From Gammaproteobacteria bacterium (GTDB taxonomy: Bacteria > Pseudomonadota > Gammaproteobacteria > Competibacterales > Competibacteraceae): a stretch of DNA of 15,205 nt. Both the position numbers and the translations under genes were made by a program. Location of the stretch: NCBI GenBank assembly GCA_020047885.1, contig JAIFNF010000010.1:1-15205 (forward strand), read 5' to 3'. Below the pieces are notes generated by a model that was not told the DNA's origin, did no database searches, and saw only the letters and a list, made by a program, of their open reading frames with translations. Shown in pieces: positions 7,568 to 15,028 of the stretch. Every line of letters begins with the position of its first letter. Position 1 is the stretch's first letter.

Positions 7568-8203
7568 ATGACCCTTGAAGCGCTCCTGACCCTGATCGAA
7601 ATCAGCGCGATTATCGTGTTCGCCATTTCCGGTCTGATCGAGGCCGTTCGCAAGCGAATGGATGTCATCGGTGTCTTTGCCGTTGCATTTGTGACCGCAT
7701 TCGGTGGTGGCACCCTGCGCGATGTACTGATTGACCGGCGACCGCTCTTCTGGGTGCAGCATCAGGAATATGTCTGGCTGGTATTGGCACTGACCCTGAT
7801 CGGGTCGCCGCTGCTGCGGGTACTGCGCCACCAATGGGTGGATCGGGTGATGCAGGCGACCGATGCGCTGGGATTGGGATTATTTGCGGTTTCCGGCGCA
7901 TCGCTGGCATTGACCGCGGGTATGCCGCTGATCGTCGTAGCGTTGATGGGGGTGATGACCGGCGTTTTTGGGGGCGTTATGCGCGATGTCCTGTGCAATG
8001 AAATCCCCGTGGTGTTCCACGATCATCGCCCCTACGCCTTGTGTGCATTTAGTGGCTGCTGGGTGTTTATCGGTTTGAATTTCATCGGCGCTGAAGCCTG
8101 GTTGGCGCTGCTGGTTGGCGCGGGCGTCACCGCAGGATTGCGGTTGCTGGCTTTGACGCTGGACTGGCGGTTTCCTCAGTGGCCACACGAACCCGGTGAT
8201 TGA
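7568..8203 (+). CDS. TRIC-family cation channel / UPF0126 membrane protein (YicG-like)
   Basis: This 211-residue protein is almost entirely hydrophobic, with about seven membrane segments arranged as two similar halves. Each half carries the family signature: GGGTLRDVL at 46-54 and GGVMRDVL at 135-142, followed by a short basic or acidic turn and P-L/V-V-F. Such glycine-rich kinked helices line the pore in prokaryotic TRIC channels, which conduct monovalent cations as trimers. E. coli YicG of the same family has been linked to glycine uptake. The start ATG has AGGA at 7557-7560, seven bases upstream. The length is normal (about 200-210). The gene converges on the outer-membrane protein gene with 49 bases between stops, and no strong terminator was seen there. 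Whether it moves ions or glycine here cannot be told. Confidence 0.92.
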   Translation: MTLEALLTLIEISAIIVFAISGLIEAVRKRMDVIGVFAVAFVTAFGGGTLRDVLIDRRPLFWVQHQEYVWLVLALTLIGSPLLRVLRHQWVDRVMQATDALGLGLFAVSGASLALTAGMPLIVVALMGVMTGVFGGVMRDVLCNEIPVVFHDHRPYALCAFSGCWVFIGLNFIGAEAWLALLVGAGVTAGLRLLALTLDWRFPQWPHEPGD

Positions 8204-8252
8204 GCGCGATGGAAGCCCTTCCCGCAACTCCTTATCAAAAAGAAGTGATTGT

Positions 8253-9209
8253 TTAAAAGGCGTATAACAGGGATGCTGTCAGAGTAAATAACTCTTCGGT
8301 CAGGTTACCGCCTTCGAGTTTCCCTCGAAAAAGCACTTCATCACCTACTGTTGATGAGAATTCTTTGGAGTCCGATGCATCAAACTTATAATAATGATAG
8401 TTCGCTCCAATCGATAATCCCAAATTATCCATGAGAAATTGCGTCCAAGAAATGCCAAAGGAAAAGGCATTGGAATTGCCATCCCAACTAAAGTTTTGTT
8501 GCGCGGGTACGGGTACAACCTCACAGGGGATGCAAATAGCATCAAAGTTGGAAGAGTAGGATCCTCCCAAGCGGGCATACGCCGCTTTGATGGTGAGCGC
8601 ACCCGGATCTATCAGGAAGGAGTAAGAAGTTCCGACAAAGGGGCCATCCTGTTCAAATCTGCCCGCGAAATTGCCATTTTGTATTAACAACATTGAGGGT
8701 ACTTCACTCAAACTAAATGACTGATCCCAGTCTGTTTTTCCAGACTTATAGCCGGCAAATGCCGACCACTGATCAGTGATCCGGTAACCCATAGAGATGG
8801 CCCAATCCGAGTGCTTTGCGTCCACATCACCCGATTGAGCGAGCAGTGAAAAGCTGGGATCAGACTCATCCAGTTGCTCACTGCTGGAGTAAGCTGTTTC
8901 ATTCAGCATGGATTGATAATAAATATCACCAAAAAATCGGCCAACGGCTGCGGTAGCTCCCAATCCCCAAATAGGACCACTAACATTTATTTTGCTATGC
9001 TTATTCATATCAAATTCCAACGGCTGAGTCACCGGTGGCGCACCTTCAAAAACATAAGTCATATCACCAGATTCAAGTTTATAGTCAGCATATCCTGCAT
9101 ACACCCGAGGTTGAAAAGTCAAATCTCCCCAGGAAAACTCCTCGGCAGAAACCGCCAGTGGCCCAGTGCCTAATACGGTGATCATTGAACAGAATAGACC
9201 CATTTTCAT
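8253..9209 (-). CDS. Outer-membrane beta-barrel protein (porin-like), hypothetical
   Basis: The precursor has 318 residues. A Lys start, a hydrophobic stretch and an AVSA-EE cleavage site (after about residue 22) form a signal peptide. The mature chain alternates polar and aromatic or hydrophobic residues in strand-length blocks with acidic loops, and ends in SLLYAF, a C-terminal Phe preceded by aromatic/hydrophobic residues as the BAM complex recognises. Strands such as RVYAGYADYKL, WAISMGYRI and LSIGANYHYYKF are typical. No specific porin family is recognised. A predicted loop holds CIPC (about 226-229), unusual for an outer-membrane barrel. An ATG exists two codons upstream (9215), but GAGGAG at 9218-9223 is only two bases from it and eight from the ATG at 9209, so the latter was chosen. 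It follows the kinase gene on the same strand with a gap of about 50 bases, so co-transcription is likely. Base composition looks more AT-rich than in the neighbours. Confidence 0.85.
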   Translation of the reverse strand: MKMGLFCSMITVLGTGPLAVSAEEFSWGDLTFQPRVYAGYADYKLESGDMTYVFEGAPPVTQPLEFDMNKHSKINVSGPIWGLGATAAVGRFFGDIYYQSMLNETAYSSSEQLDESDPSFSLLAQSGDVDAKHSDWAISMGYRITDQWSAFAGYKSGKTDWDQSFSLSEVPSMLLIQNGNFAGRFEQDGPFVGTSYSFLIDPGALTIKAAYARLGGSYSSNFDAICIPCEVVPVPAQQNFSWDGNSNAFSFGISWTQFLMDNLGLSIGANYHYYKFDASDSKEFSSTVGDEVLFRGKLEGGNLTEELFTLTASLLYAF

Positions 9210-9259
9210 TTTCATAACTCCTCGGTAATTAACTGTAATTCACTTAAAAAATCAGAAAG

Positions 9260-11851
9260 TTAAAAGGTTCCAAAAACACGCGGTTTAGCCGTAGTTTCTG
9301 GCGGTGACGGTTTCTCTGACGGTGGCTCTTTACGCGGCGGTTGCGGTTGCGGTTCTGCTCGAGGCGGTTCTTTGCGTTGTTGATCCTGCTGTCGCTCTAA
9401 ACGCTGCTGTTCCTTTCTCTGTTGTTCCTGCTCTTTCCGCTGCTGTTCCAACCGCTGTTGCTGATCCTGCTCTTTCCGCTGCTGTTCCTGTTCCTTCCGT
9501 TTTTGCTCGAGTCGCTGCTGCTCCTGCTCCTTCCGTTTCTGGTCGAGTCGCTGCTGCTCCTGCTCTTGCTCCTTCCGTTTCTGGTCGAGTCGCTGCTGCT
9601 CCTGCTCCTTCCGTTTCTGCTCCAATCGTTGCTGATCCTGCTCTTTCCGTTTCTGCTCCAATCGCTGCTGCTCGGCTTCCCACTCAGCACCGATATCCTG
9701 ACGCAGGCGCTGTAAACCTTCATGCGTCGGCATGATAGCCAGCCCTTTGTCGATTTGCGCCAAGCTATCCTGCAAGGCACCCGCTGCGCGTCGTTGCTGC
9801 GCCAATCGTTCATATTCTTGCACGATACGCCCAAAGCCTGCCTGCGCTTGGGCATTCCCCGGATCCAGATTAAGCAATTGCCGATAGGTTTCTTCCGCAT
9901 TGTTTCCGGCTGGGGTGGTTAAACGCTTCGCCTCCAAGTGTGTTTCTGCTTGCTCGAGCAGCGTCCTAATCTGTTGTTCGCGTTGAGCCTGATCCGCCTG
10001 CCGTTGCTGTTCTGCCGCAAACTGCCCGCGTACCTTGTCGCGCAGGCGCGTTAACTCATCATGGTCAGGTGCCAGCGCCAAGCCCCTTTCAAGGTGCTGC
10101 AAACTGGCCGAGTATTCACCCTTATGTTGTGCGTCCAGTGCACTGGCCAGATACCTATCAGCTTCTTGTTTGCGCCGTGCGGCCTCGATCTTTCGCCCCG
10201 CTTCCTGCTCCTGTCGCTGGCGCGCCTCTGCCTGGCGTTGCCGCTCAGCCATCTGTGTTCTGACCTGCTCACGAAGCGCCAGCAATTCGCGATGATCCGG
10301 AACCGCCAGCAAACCCTGTTCAACATAAGCCAAGCCTACTTCCATCGAACCTTCCCGCAAACTCTCCTGAGCCTGCGTCATAAAATATTCACTTTGTAAT
10401 CGGCGCTGGCGCTGTTCCTCTGCCTGAAATAGCCGCGCTTTGTCTTCGGCAAGCAGTTGCTTGACCTTGGCATATAAGGGCATCAATCCATGATGTCCCG
10501 GTACCACGGCTAAACCTTGGTGAATGTGATCAAGACTGTCCTGTAAGGCACCCGCATCCAGTCGCTGCTGTGCCCGCTTTTCGTATTCACCCGCAATATT
10601 TTGTAACCCCTCCAGCGCCTGAGCATTACCAGGATCCAGTCTTAGCACCCGTCGATAAGTGGCTTCGGCACTGCCCTGATCAGATTCATTGGTTAAATGC
10701 CCGGCCTGCAATTGTGATTCTGCTGATTTAAGCAATACGGTCACTTCTTGCAAAATTTGATCCGGTTCGATTTTAACGATCGGTTTGGCGGGTTCCACAT
10801 TGTGATTTGATAAATCTGTAGATATGAAAATATAAGCGCTAACTATCAAGAAAAATGCAAAACCGGTCATCCAAAAAAACCGTGATTTTTTTCCAAATGA
10901 ATGGCGAATTTTGCTACTTGCAAAATCGACCAGACTGACATTATGAATATCCGGGTTGACTTTTGTCCGTAATCCAGTATCGCCGGATACTACTAAATTC
11001 AGGGCGCGTAAAAAATCAATGACATTTTTATATCGATCCTCACTCTTTTTTGCAATTAACCGTTGAAAAATCGGTTGAAGATAAGTGTATTCTTTGGGCA
11101 GTTCGGGGATAGGATCATGCAAATGCTTAAGCATCACCGCCATGGGGTTTCCCCCTTCATAGAGCGGATGCCCGGTCAGCATTTCGTAGAAAACCACACC
11201 CAGACCATAAATATCAGATTGTAGGGTGACGACTTCGCCCATGACCTGTTCCGGACTCATGTAGCCCGGACTGCCGAGCGTCAATCCAGCGATGGTATGA
11301 ACAGTTTTTGCTTCCACGGATCGCGCAATGCCGAAATCGGTCAATACCGGAGTTCCATCGCGCCGAAACATAATATTAGAAGGCTTGATATCTCGATGAA
11401 TGACGCCTCTTTCGTGGGTATAGGCCAGCGCCTTGGCAATCGCACTGATAATTTCTATGGCGGAATCCAGGGATAATCCCTGTTTGATTCGATCCTTAAG
11501 CGTACCGCCCGGCAGGTACTCCACTGATAAAAAAGGCTGACTTTCCTCAGTAAAACCAATGTCATAAATCGTGATAATGTTCGTATGCAACATTTGAGCG
11601 AGAAACTGCCCTTCTTTTTCAAAACGTTGCACGAAATCTTGGTCATCACCCGCTTCCTGCGAGAGTATTTTGACGGCCACTTGACGACCGAGCGCCCGTT
11701 GAACCGCACGATAGACCACGGCCATTCCGCCGCGCCCGATTTCGCATTCAATCTCGTAGCCGGGAATTTCGACCCGTCTTGATCGGCGCAAGCTCTGACT
11801 GGTCGTATCCGTCGACGGACCGGGTATCGGGGATGGTGGCTGAAAACTCAA
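9260..11851 (-). CDS. Transmembrane Ser/Thr protein kinase with TPR-like repeats and a TolA-like coiled-coil tail
   Basis: This is a PknB-type eukaryotic-like kinase of 863 residues. The catalytic domain (about 30-285) has the glycine loop GRGGMAVV (39-46), K61 in VAVKIL, E80, HRD (152-154) with K156 and N159, DFG (172-174) and SPE (199-201), so it should be active. One membrane helix lies near 324-343. The remaining 520 residues should be extracytoplasmic. They form TPR-like units ending in a GLA-x-x-P-x-H-x-x-L motif (about 373-461, 488-535, 565-612, 631-720), then about 95 residues of QKRKEQEQQRLE-type tandem repeats (730-826), then a Pro/Lys/Glu-rich tail ending VFGTF. The start is uncertain. 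A GTG at 11866 opens the frame but has no ribosome site. A TTG at 11851 is preceded at eight bases by GAGGA, so it was chosen. The beta-barrel gene follows. The receptor ligand and targets are unknown. Confidence 0.93.
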   Translation of the reverse strand: MSFQPPSPIPGPSTDTTSQSLRRSRRVEIPGYEIECEIGRGGMAVVYRAVQRALGRQVAVKILSQEAGDDQDFVQRFEKEGQFLAQMLHTNIITIYDIGFTEESQPFLSVEYLPGGTLKDRIKQGLSLDSAIEIISAIAKALAYTHERGVIHRDIKPSNIMFRRDGTPVLTDFGIARSVEAKTVHTIAGLTLGSPGYMSPEQVMGEVVTLQSDIYGLGVVFYEMLTGHPLYEGGNPMAVMLKHLHDPIPELPKEYTYLQPIFQRLIAKKSEDRYKNVIDFLRALNLVVSGDTGLRTKVNPDIHNVSLVDFASSKIRHSFGKKSRFFWMTGFAFFLIVSAYIFISTDLSNHNVEPAKPIVKIEPDQILQEVTVLLKSAESQLQAGHLTNESDQGSAEATYRRVLRLDPGNAQALEGLQNIAGEYEKRAQQRLDAGALQDSLDHIHQGLAVVPGHHGLMPLYAKVKQLLAEDKARLFQAEEQRQRRLQSEYFMTQAQESLREGSMEVGLAYVEQGLLAVPDHRELLALREQVRTQMAERQRQAEARQRQEQEAGRKIEAARRKQEADRYLASALDAQHKGEYSASLQHLERGLALAPDHDELTRLRDKVRGQFAAEQQRQADQAQREQQIRTLLEQAETHLEAKRLTTPAGNNAEETYRQLLNLDPGNAQAQAGFGRIVQEYERLAQQRRAAGALQDSLAQIDKGLAIMPTHEGLQRLRQDIGAEWEAEQQRLEQKRKEQDQQRLEQKRKEQEQQRLDQKRKEQEQEQQRLDQKRKEQEQQRLEQKRKEQEQQRKEQDQQQRLEQQRKEQEQQRKEQQRLERQQDQQRKEPPRAEPQPQPPRKEPPSEKPSPPETTAKPRVFGTF
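9374..9664 (-). repeat. Tandem 36-bp coding repeat (kinase tail)
   Basis: About seven or eight imperfect units of some 12 codons (RLEQKRKEQEQQ or close variants) follow each other. Some are extended or shortened by two or three codons. On the plus strand the DNA repeats CTGCTCCTTCCGTTTCTG-type blocks. The middle units are nearly identical at DNA level, suggesting recent slippage or recombination. The protein product would be a long charged coiled coil. Confidence 0.9.
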
Positions 11852-11866
11852 GGTTAGATTCCTCAC

Positions 11867-12237
11867 CTGGATGGTGGCGATCGACGCGCTTGGAACAAAC
11901 GGGCGGCAATGCTGGAAAGCGGAGGGTTCCAGGATGTTTTAGACGATTGTTAAATTTACAGCAGCCACCTCATCTTAATCAATGGTTCTGGTCGTTTTGG
12001 TCGCTATTTAAAGATTTTGATTGCAGAACTTCGCCTGTTTTGGCGCGATAGTGAAGGCTTGAGCCACGTCGGGCAAACCGCTGACCGGGTTGGCTCAATG
12101 GCAGGATCGCTATTACACTGTTAAGCAACCGCATCGCATCCGCTGCCCGTTCAGCGACCATCGTCGACTTTACCCTCCGCAAAGTCAGTTCGATACGGGA
12201 TCCCTGCCTTTTTGCCAAACGATCGAAGTTACTCATT
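11867..12237. promoter_or_regulatory. Divergent intergenic region between kinase and RCC1-protein genes
   Basis: These 371 bases must carry the promoters of both genes. Leftward, a possible kinase promoter is TTGATT (11977-11982, minus strand), an 18-base spacer, then TAAATT (11953-11958). Rightward, TTGGCT (12090-12095) and TATTAC (12111-12116) are 15 bases apart, a weak match. A perfect 8-base inverted repeat, TTGAGCCA (12059-12066) and TGGCTCAA (12091-12098), surrounds 24 bases and overlaps that rightward candidate. No strong ribosome site precedes the RCC1 gene. Nothing else was recognised. Confidence 0.35.
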
Positions 12238-14793
12238 ATGAATCAATCTAGCAACATTCAGCGATCAGTTTATTTCTCAATCGGCGTCAGCGCCTTACTG
12301 TCGGGCTTTTCCCTGGCGCCAGTTTTCGCTACCGATGCGCTACCTCCTATATCGGGCGGCAGTCGGCACTCTTTAGCCAACCCGACTATCACCCCTGACA
12401 CTTCCGGTTTTTCGGGTCATGCCGCCCCGGCGCTGGCTATTCCACGTTCCGGCTACTACGGGTGGGGTTCGAACCAATCCGGTCAAGTGGGTAACCAGAA
12501 TGCGGGAACAACGCGTTATTACCCGATTTGGACCCCTTACCAGCCATGGCGAAGGCGATCGGCGGGTGACTCTGATGTGATGCCGTTGGCGACTCAGGAT
12601 GACCTGCAAGCGGTTCAGGTGGTCAGCGGCGATCAGCACAGCATTACATTATACAGCGATGGCACCGTTTCGGCGTCGGGAGATAACACTTTTGGTCAGT
12701 TGGGCGATGGGACACAAATCAACCGCAGTGAACCGGTTCAGGTGCAGGGACTCAGCAACATCGTCGCGGTCGCGGCTGGGAAATCGCACAGCTTGGCGGT
12801 GACCGGTGAGGGGCAAGTCTATGCCTGGGGCAGTAATACGTTCCGTCAGTTGGGGAATAACACCACGGTGAATTCATCGGTTCCGGTTCTGGTGGCCGTA
12901 ACCGGTAGCGATAGCGGACTGGATTTTCCGCCGCTGACCGACGTGCAGGCGGTGGCGGCTAGTGAAGTCCACAGTGTCGCGCTGAAACGCGATGGAACGG
13001 TGTGGGCATGGGGAACTAATACCTACGGTCAACTGGGAACCGGCACTACTTTAAGTTCAGCGGTCGCCAAACCCGTGCCGAATCTGACGGAGGTTAGAGT
13101 GATCACCGCGGGCGGCGATCAGGCAACCGCCCGCACACTCGCCCGGACTGCCGATGGCACCCTCTGGGGTTGGGGCAATAACGATAAATGTCAGATGAGC
13201 GATAGTCCGTGGGCGACTCAAAAAACACCCATCCGTTTAGAGGCGCTGAGTCGCCTGGGGGCGGTAGATGCCTTGGCCAGTGGGTTGGCGCATGGCGTCG
13301 CCCTGAAAGACGGACTGGTCTACACATGGGGCGACAACCAGAGTGGTCAGTTAGGCGACGGGACGTCAACGTCGCGTTGTGAACCGCTGTCGGTGGCGGG
13401 GCTGAGTCCGGTGGCCACCATTGCTGCTGGCAATGCGCATACCCTGGTTACGCAAAGCGATGGCACGATCCGGACCTGGGGCAAGAACGAATACGGTCAG
13501 TTAGGTGACGGCACGGCGAGTGACGCGGGCCAACCGGCTGCTGTTAAAGGCGTGTGCGGCGTCGGCCAGATCAATCTACAGAGCGCCCCGCTATCGACGT
13601 GCCCACTCACGGTAGAAACGGCAGGAGGCGGCACTGTGGGCGGCGACGGCGAGTATGCGACTGGCGCGACGGTCACGCTCACCGCGACCCCAAACCCTGG
13701 GAAAATCTTCATGGGCTGGGATCCCGAACCGTGCGCGGCCTATTTTCTCATGCCGGCCAGCGCACTGCTCTGCACGGCGCGCTTTGCCGATGATTCTGGA
13801 ATGACCTACTCACTGGTGGTCACGAAAACCGGCGCGGGCACGGTCAGTGATGGCGGTCAATATGCCGCTGGGACGACGGTCACCCTTAAAGCCACTCCGG
13901 ATGCCGGGAATGTCTTCGTAAACTGGAGTCCTGAACCGTGTGCAGACCGATTCACTATGCCCGCTCAGGATCTGACGTGTATGGCGACATTCACCAATAG
14001 CAACAACGACACCGCCTATTCAGCGGTCGGCGTGTTCCGGGCGGGGACCTGGTTCCTGGATGCCAATGGGAACGGCATCTGGGACAACTGCCAACAGGAG
14101 GGGGGGTTGGATTTGTGCCTGTTCAACGCCTTCGGGAGTGCGGGTGACCTGCCGGCTGCCGGCAACTGGAATGGCGATGCCAAAAGCTCTATCGGGGTGC
14201 TGCGTTCCGGCACCGGGGAATGGTTCATCGACCAGAATGGCAATCACCAATGGGATGGCTGTGGCGTAGACGGCTGTTATGTGGGCTTTGGCATGGCGGG
14301 AGATTTACCGGTCGCTGGCGATTGGCACGGAACCGGATCCGCCAAAATCGGCGTCTTCCGCAACGGTCAGTGGTTTCTGGATGCCAACGGCAACGGGAAA
14401 TGGGATGACTGTAGCGCCGATCTGTGCCTGAGCTTCGGTCAAGCACTTGATTTGCCGGTAGCGGGCAACTGGAATGGGGGTGTCCCGGCTGGGGTGGGTG
14501 TCTTTCGCCAGGGCACCTGGTATCTGGACTACAACGGCAATGGCGTTTGGGACGGCTGTCAGCAGGACGGCGGGCAGGATCAGTGTCTGTACAACAGTTT
14601 TGGGAGCGACGGTGACCTGCCGGCGGCGGGTGACTGGAATGGCGATGGCAAGGCTAAGGTCGGCGTGTTTCGCAACGGGACCTGGTATCTGGACTATAAC
14701 GGCAACGGCGCTTGGGATGGCTGCGGGATAGACCGTTGCTACGCGGGCAGTTTTGGGACGGCGGGCGACTTGCCGGTCGCGGGTCGCTGGTAA
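12238..14793 (+). CDS. Secreted RCC1-propeller / InlB-like / FG-GAP-type repeat protein
   Basis: The precursor has 851 residues. A signal peptide (hydrophobic 11-30, VFA-TD cleavage near 31) exports it. Residues about 72-440 are RCC1-type repeats, each with AAG-x-x-HS-x-AL and YAWG-x-N-x-x-GQLG-x-GT motifs, and should fold as a seven-bladed-type propeller. Two InlB-like repeats follow (about 454-518 and 523-587), each with the G-x-Y-x-x-G-x-x-V-x-L-x-ATP pattern, a W-x-PEPC motif and a second Cys. The C-terminus (about 597-851) is five repeats of 49-55 residues built as VGVFR-x-GTWYLD-x-NGNG-x-WD-x-C ... GDLP-V/A-AGDWNGDG. Their D-x-NGNG-x-x-D and DWNGDG turns resemble calcium-binding FG-GAP loops. 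No sortase signal, membrane anchor or recognised secretion tail was seen, so release or surface attachment is open. The ATG at 12238 has only a weak ribosome site. It is divergent from the kinase gene, and a likely paralogue starts 235 bases downstream. The partner and function are unknown. Confidence 0.92.
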   Translation: MNQSSNIQRSVYFSIGVSALLSGFSLAPVFATDALPPISGGSRHSLANPTITPDTSGFSGHAAPALAIPRSGYYGWGSNQSGQVGNQNAGTTRYYPIWTPYQPWRRRSAGDSDVMPLATQDDLQAVQVVSGDQHSITLYSDGTVSASGDNTFGQLGDGTQINRSEPVQVQGLSNIVAVAAGKSHSLAVTGEGQVYAWGSNTFRQLGNNTTVNSSVPVLVAVTGSDSGLDFPPLTDVQAVAASEVHSVALKRDGTVWAWGTNTYGQLGTGTTLSSAVAKPVPNLTEVRVITAGGDQATARTLARTADGTLWGWGNNDKCQMSDSPWATQKTPIRLEALSRLGAVDALASGLAHGVALKDGLVYTWGDNQSGQLGDGTSTSRCEPLSVAGLSPVATIAAGNAHTLVTQSDGTIRTWGKNEYGQLGDGTASDAGQPAAVKGVCGVGQINLQSAPLSTCPLTVETAGGGTVGGDGEYATGATVTLTATPNPGKIFMGWDPEPCAAYFLMPASALLCTARFADDSGMTYSLVVTKTGAGTVSDGGQYAAGTTVTLKATPDAGNVFVNWSPEPCADRFTMPAQDLTCMATFTNSNNDTAYSAVGVFRAGTWFLDANGNGIWDNCQQEGGLDLCLFNAFGSAGDLPAAGNWNGDAKSSIGVLRSGTGEWFIDQNGNHQWDGCGVDGCYVGFGMAGDLPVAGDWHGTGSAKIGVFRNGQWFLDANGNGKWDDCSADLCLSFGQALDLPVAGNWNGGVPAGVGVFRQGTWYLDYNGNGVWDGCQQDGGQDQCLYNSFGSDGDLPAAGDWNGDGKAKVGVFRNGTWYLDYNGNGAWDGCGIDRCYAGSFGTAGDLPVAGRW
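14020..14790 (+). repeat. Five tandem coding repeats of about 150-165 bp (C-terminal FG-GAP-like units)
   Basis: Units begin near 14026, 14191, 14347, 14494 and 14659. The first and fourth are the longest and share an insert (CQQ-E/D-GG-x-D-x-CL-F/Y-N), while the second, third and fifth are shorter. Several blocks, for example around ACCTGGTATCTGGACTA in the fourth and fifth, are nearly identical at DNA level, which suggests duplication of a two- or three-unit block. Confidence 0.85.
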
Positions 14794-14796
14794 GCA

Positions 14797-14826
14797 CCGG
14801 GCTTTGAGCTGCTCGGGTCTTCTCTT
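14797..14826 (+). terminator. Weak candidate terminator after the RCC1-protein gene
   Basis: CCGGGC (14797-14802) can pair with GCTCGG (14811-14816) with one G-T pair and an eight-base loop, followed by a T-rich stretch (TCTTCTCTT). The stem is short, so this is only suggestive. Confidence 0.3.
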
Positions 14827-14854
14827 AGTCCTTTAGTTTAGGTAGCCGACCTCC

Positions 14855-14901
14855 CGAACCACCCCGGCGCTTCGCGCCACCCCTCCTTGGCCAAGGAGGG
14901 G
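14855..14901. repeat. GC-rich dispersed palindromic repeat, copy 2
   Basis: This is the same block as at 7491-7538, in the same orientation: CGAACCACCC, then GGCGC-TTC-GCGCC, then a perfect 22-base palindrome with arms CCCCTCCTTGG and CCAAGGAGGGG. It sits between the two RCC1-type genes. No T-run follows, so it is not a standard intrinsic terminator. Confidence 0.85.
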
Positions 14902-14907
14902 AATTCG

Positions 14908-14976
14908 CACGTCCGGCCATCATCGGGAAAGGCGGTACCGAGCCGGACGTGATCTCCCCCCTTTGCTAACGGGGGG
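14908..14976. repeat. Inverted repeat plus G/C-run hairpin downstream of the dispersed repeat
   Basis: CACGTCCGGC (14908-14917) and GCCGGACGTG (14942-14951) are perfect 10-base arms around 24 bases. Directly after, CCCCCC (14956-14961) and GGGGGG (14971-14976) can pair around a nine-base loop. With the preceding palindrome they make three successive hairpins in about 120 bases between the two RCC1-type genes. Copy 1 of the dispersed repeat lacks these two extra hairpins. Confidence 0.7.
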
Positions 14977-15028
14977 CACTTCATTTCAGGAAATCGCCTT
15001 ATTCCTTAATCTCTCCAAGGATTTTGCT

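Noticed and set aside
7370..7834. 154-codon minus-strand frame across the divergent region into the TRIC gene
   Set aside because: It has no family resemblance, spans the palindromic repeat and overlaps a clearly real gene on the other strand.
8204..8252. Bidirectional terminator between the TRIC and barrel genes
   Set aside because: Only a GGAAG-CC-CTTCC element with too short a loop is visible and no T-run follows.
9374..9664. CRISPR-like regular repeats
   Set aside because: The units have no spacers, vary in length by whole codons and lie in frame inside the kinase coding region.
9304..9735. Long plus-strand frame opposite the kinase tail (Ala/Val-rich, and another Leu/Phe-rich frame)
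   Set aside because: These are the antisense of the repeat tract; the low-complexity sequence leaves several frames open by chance.
11864..11866. GTG as the kinase start
   Set aside because: There is no ribosome site before it and it overlaps the GAGGA that fits the TTG at 11851. It was kept only as an alternative.
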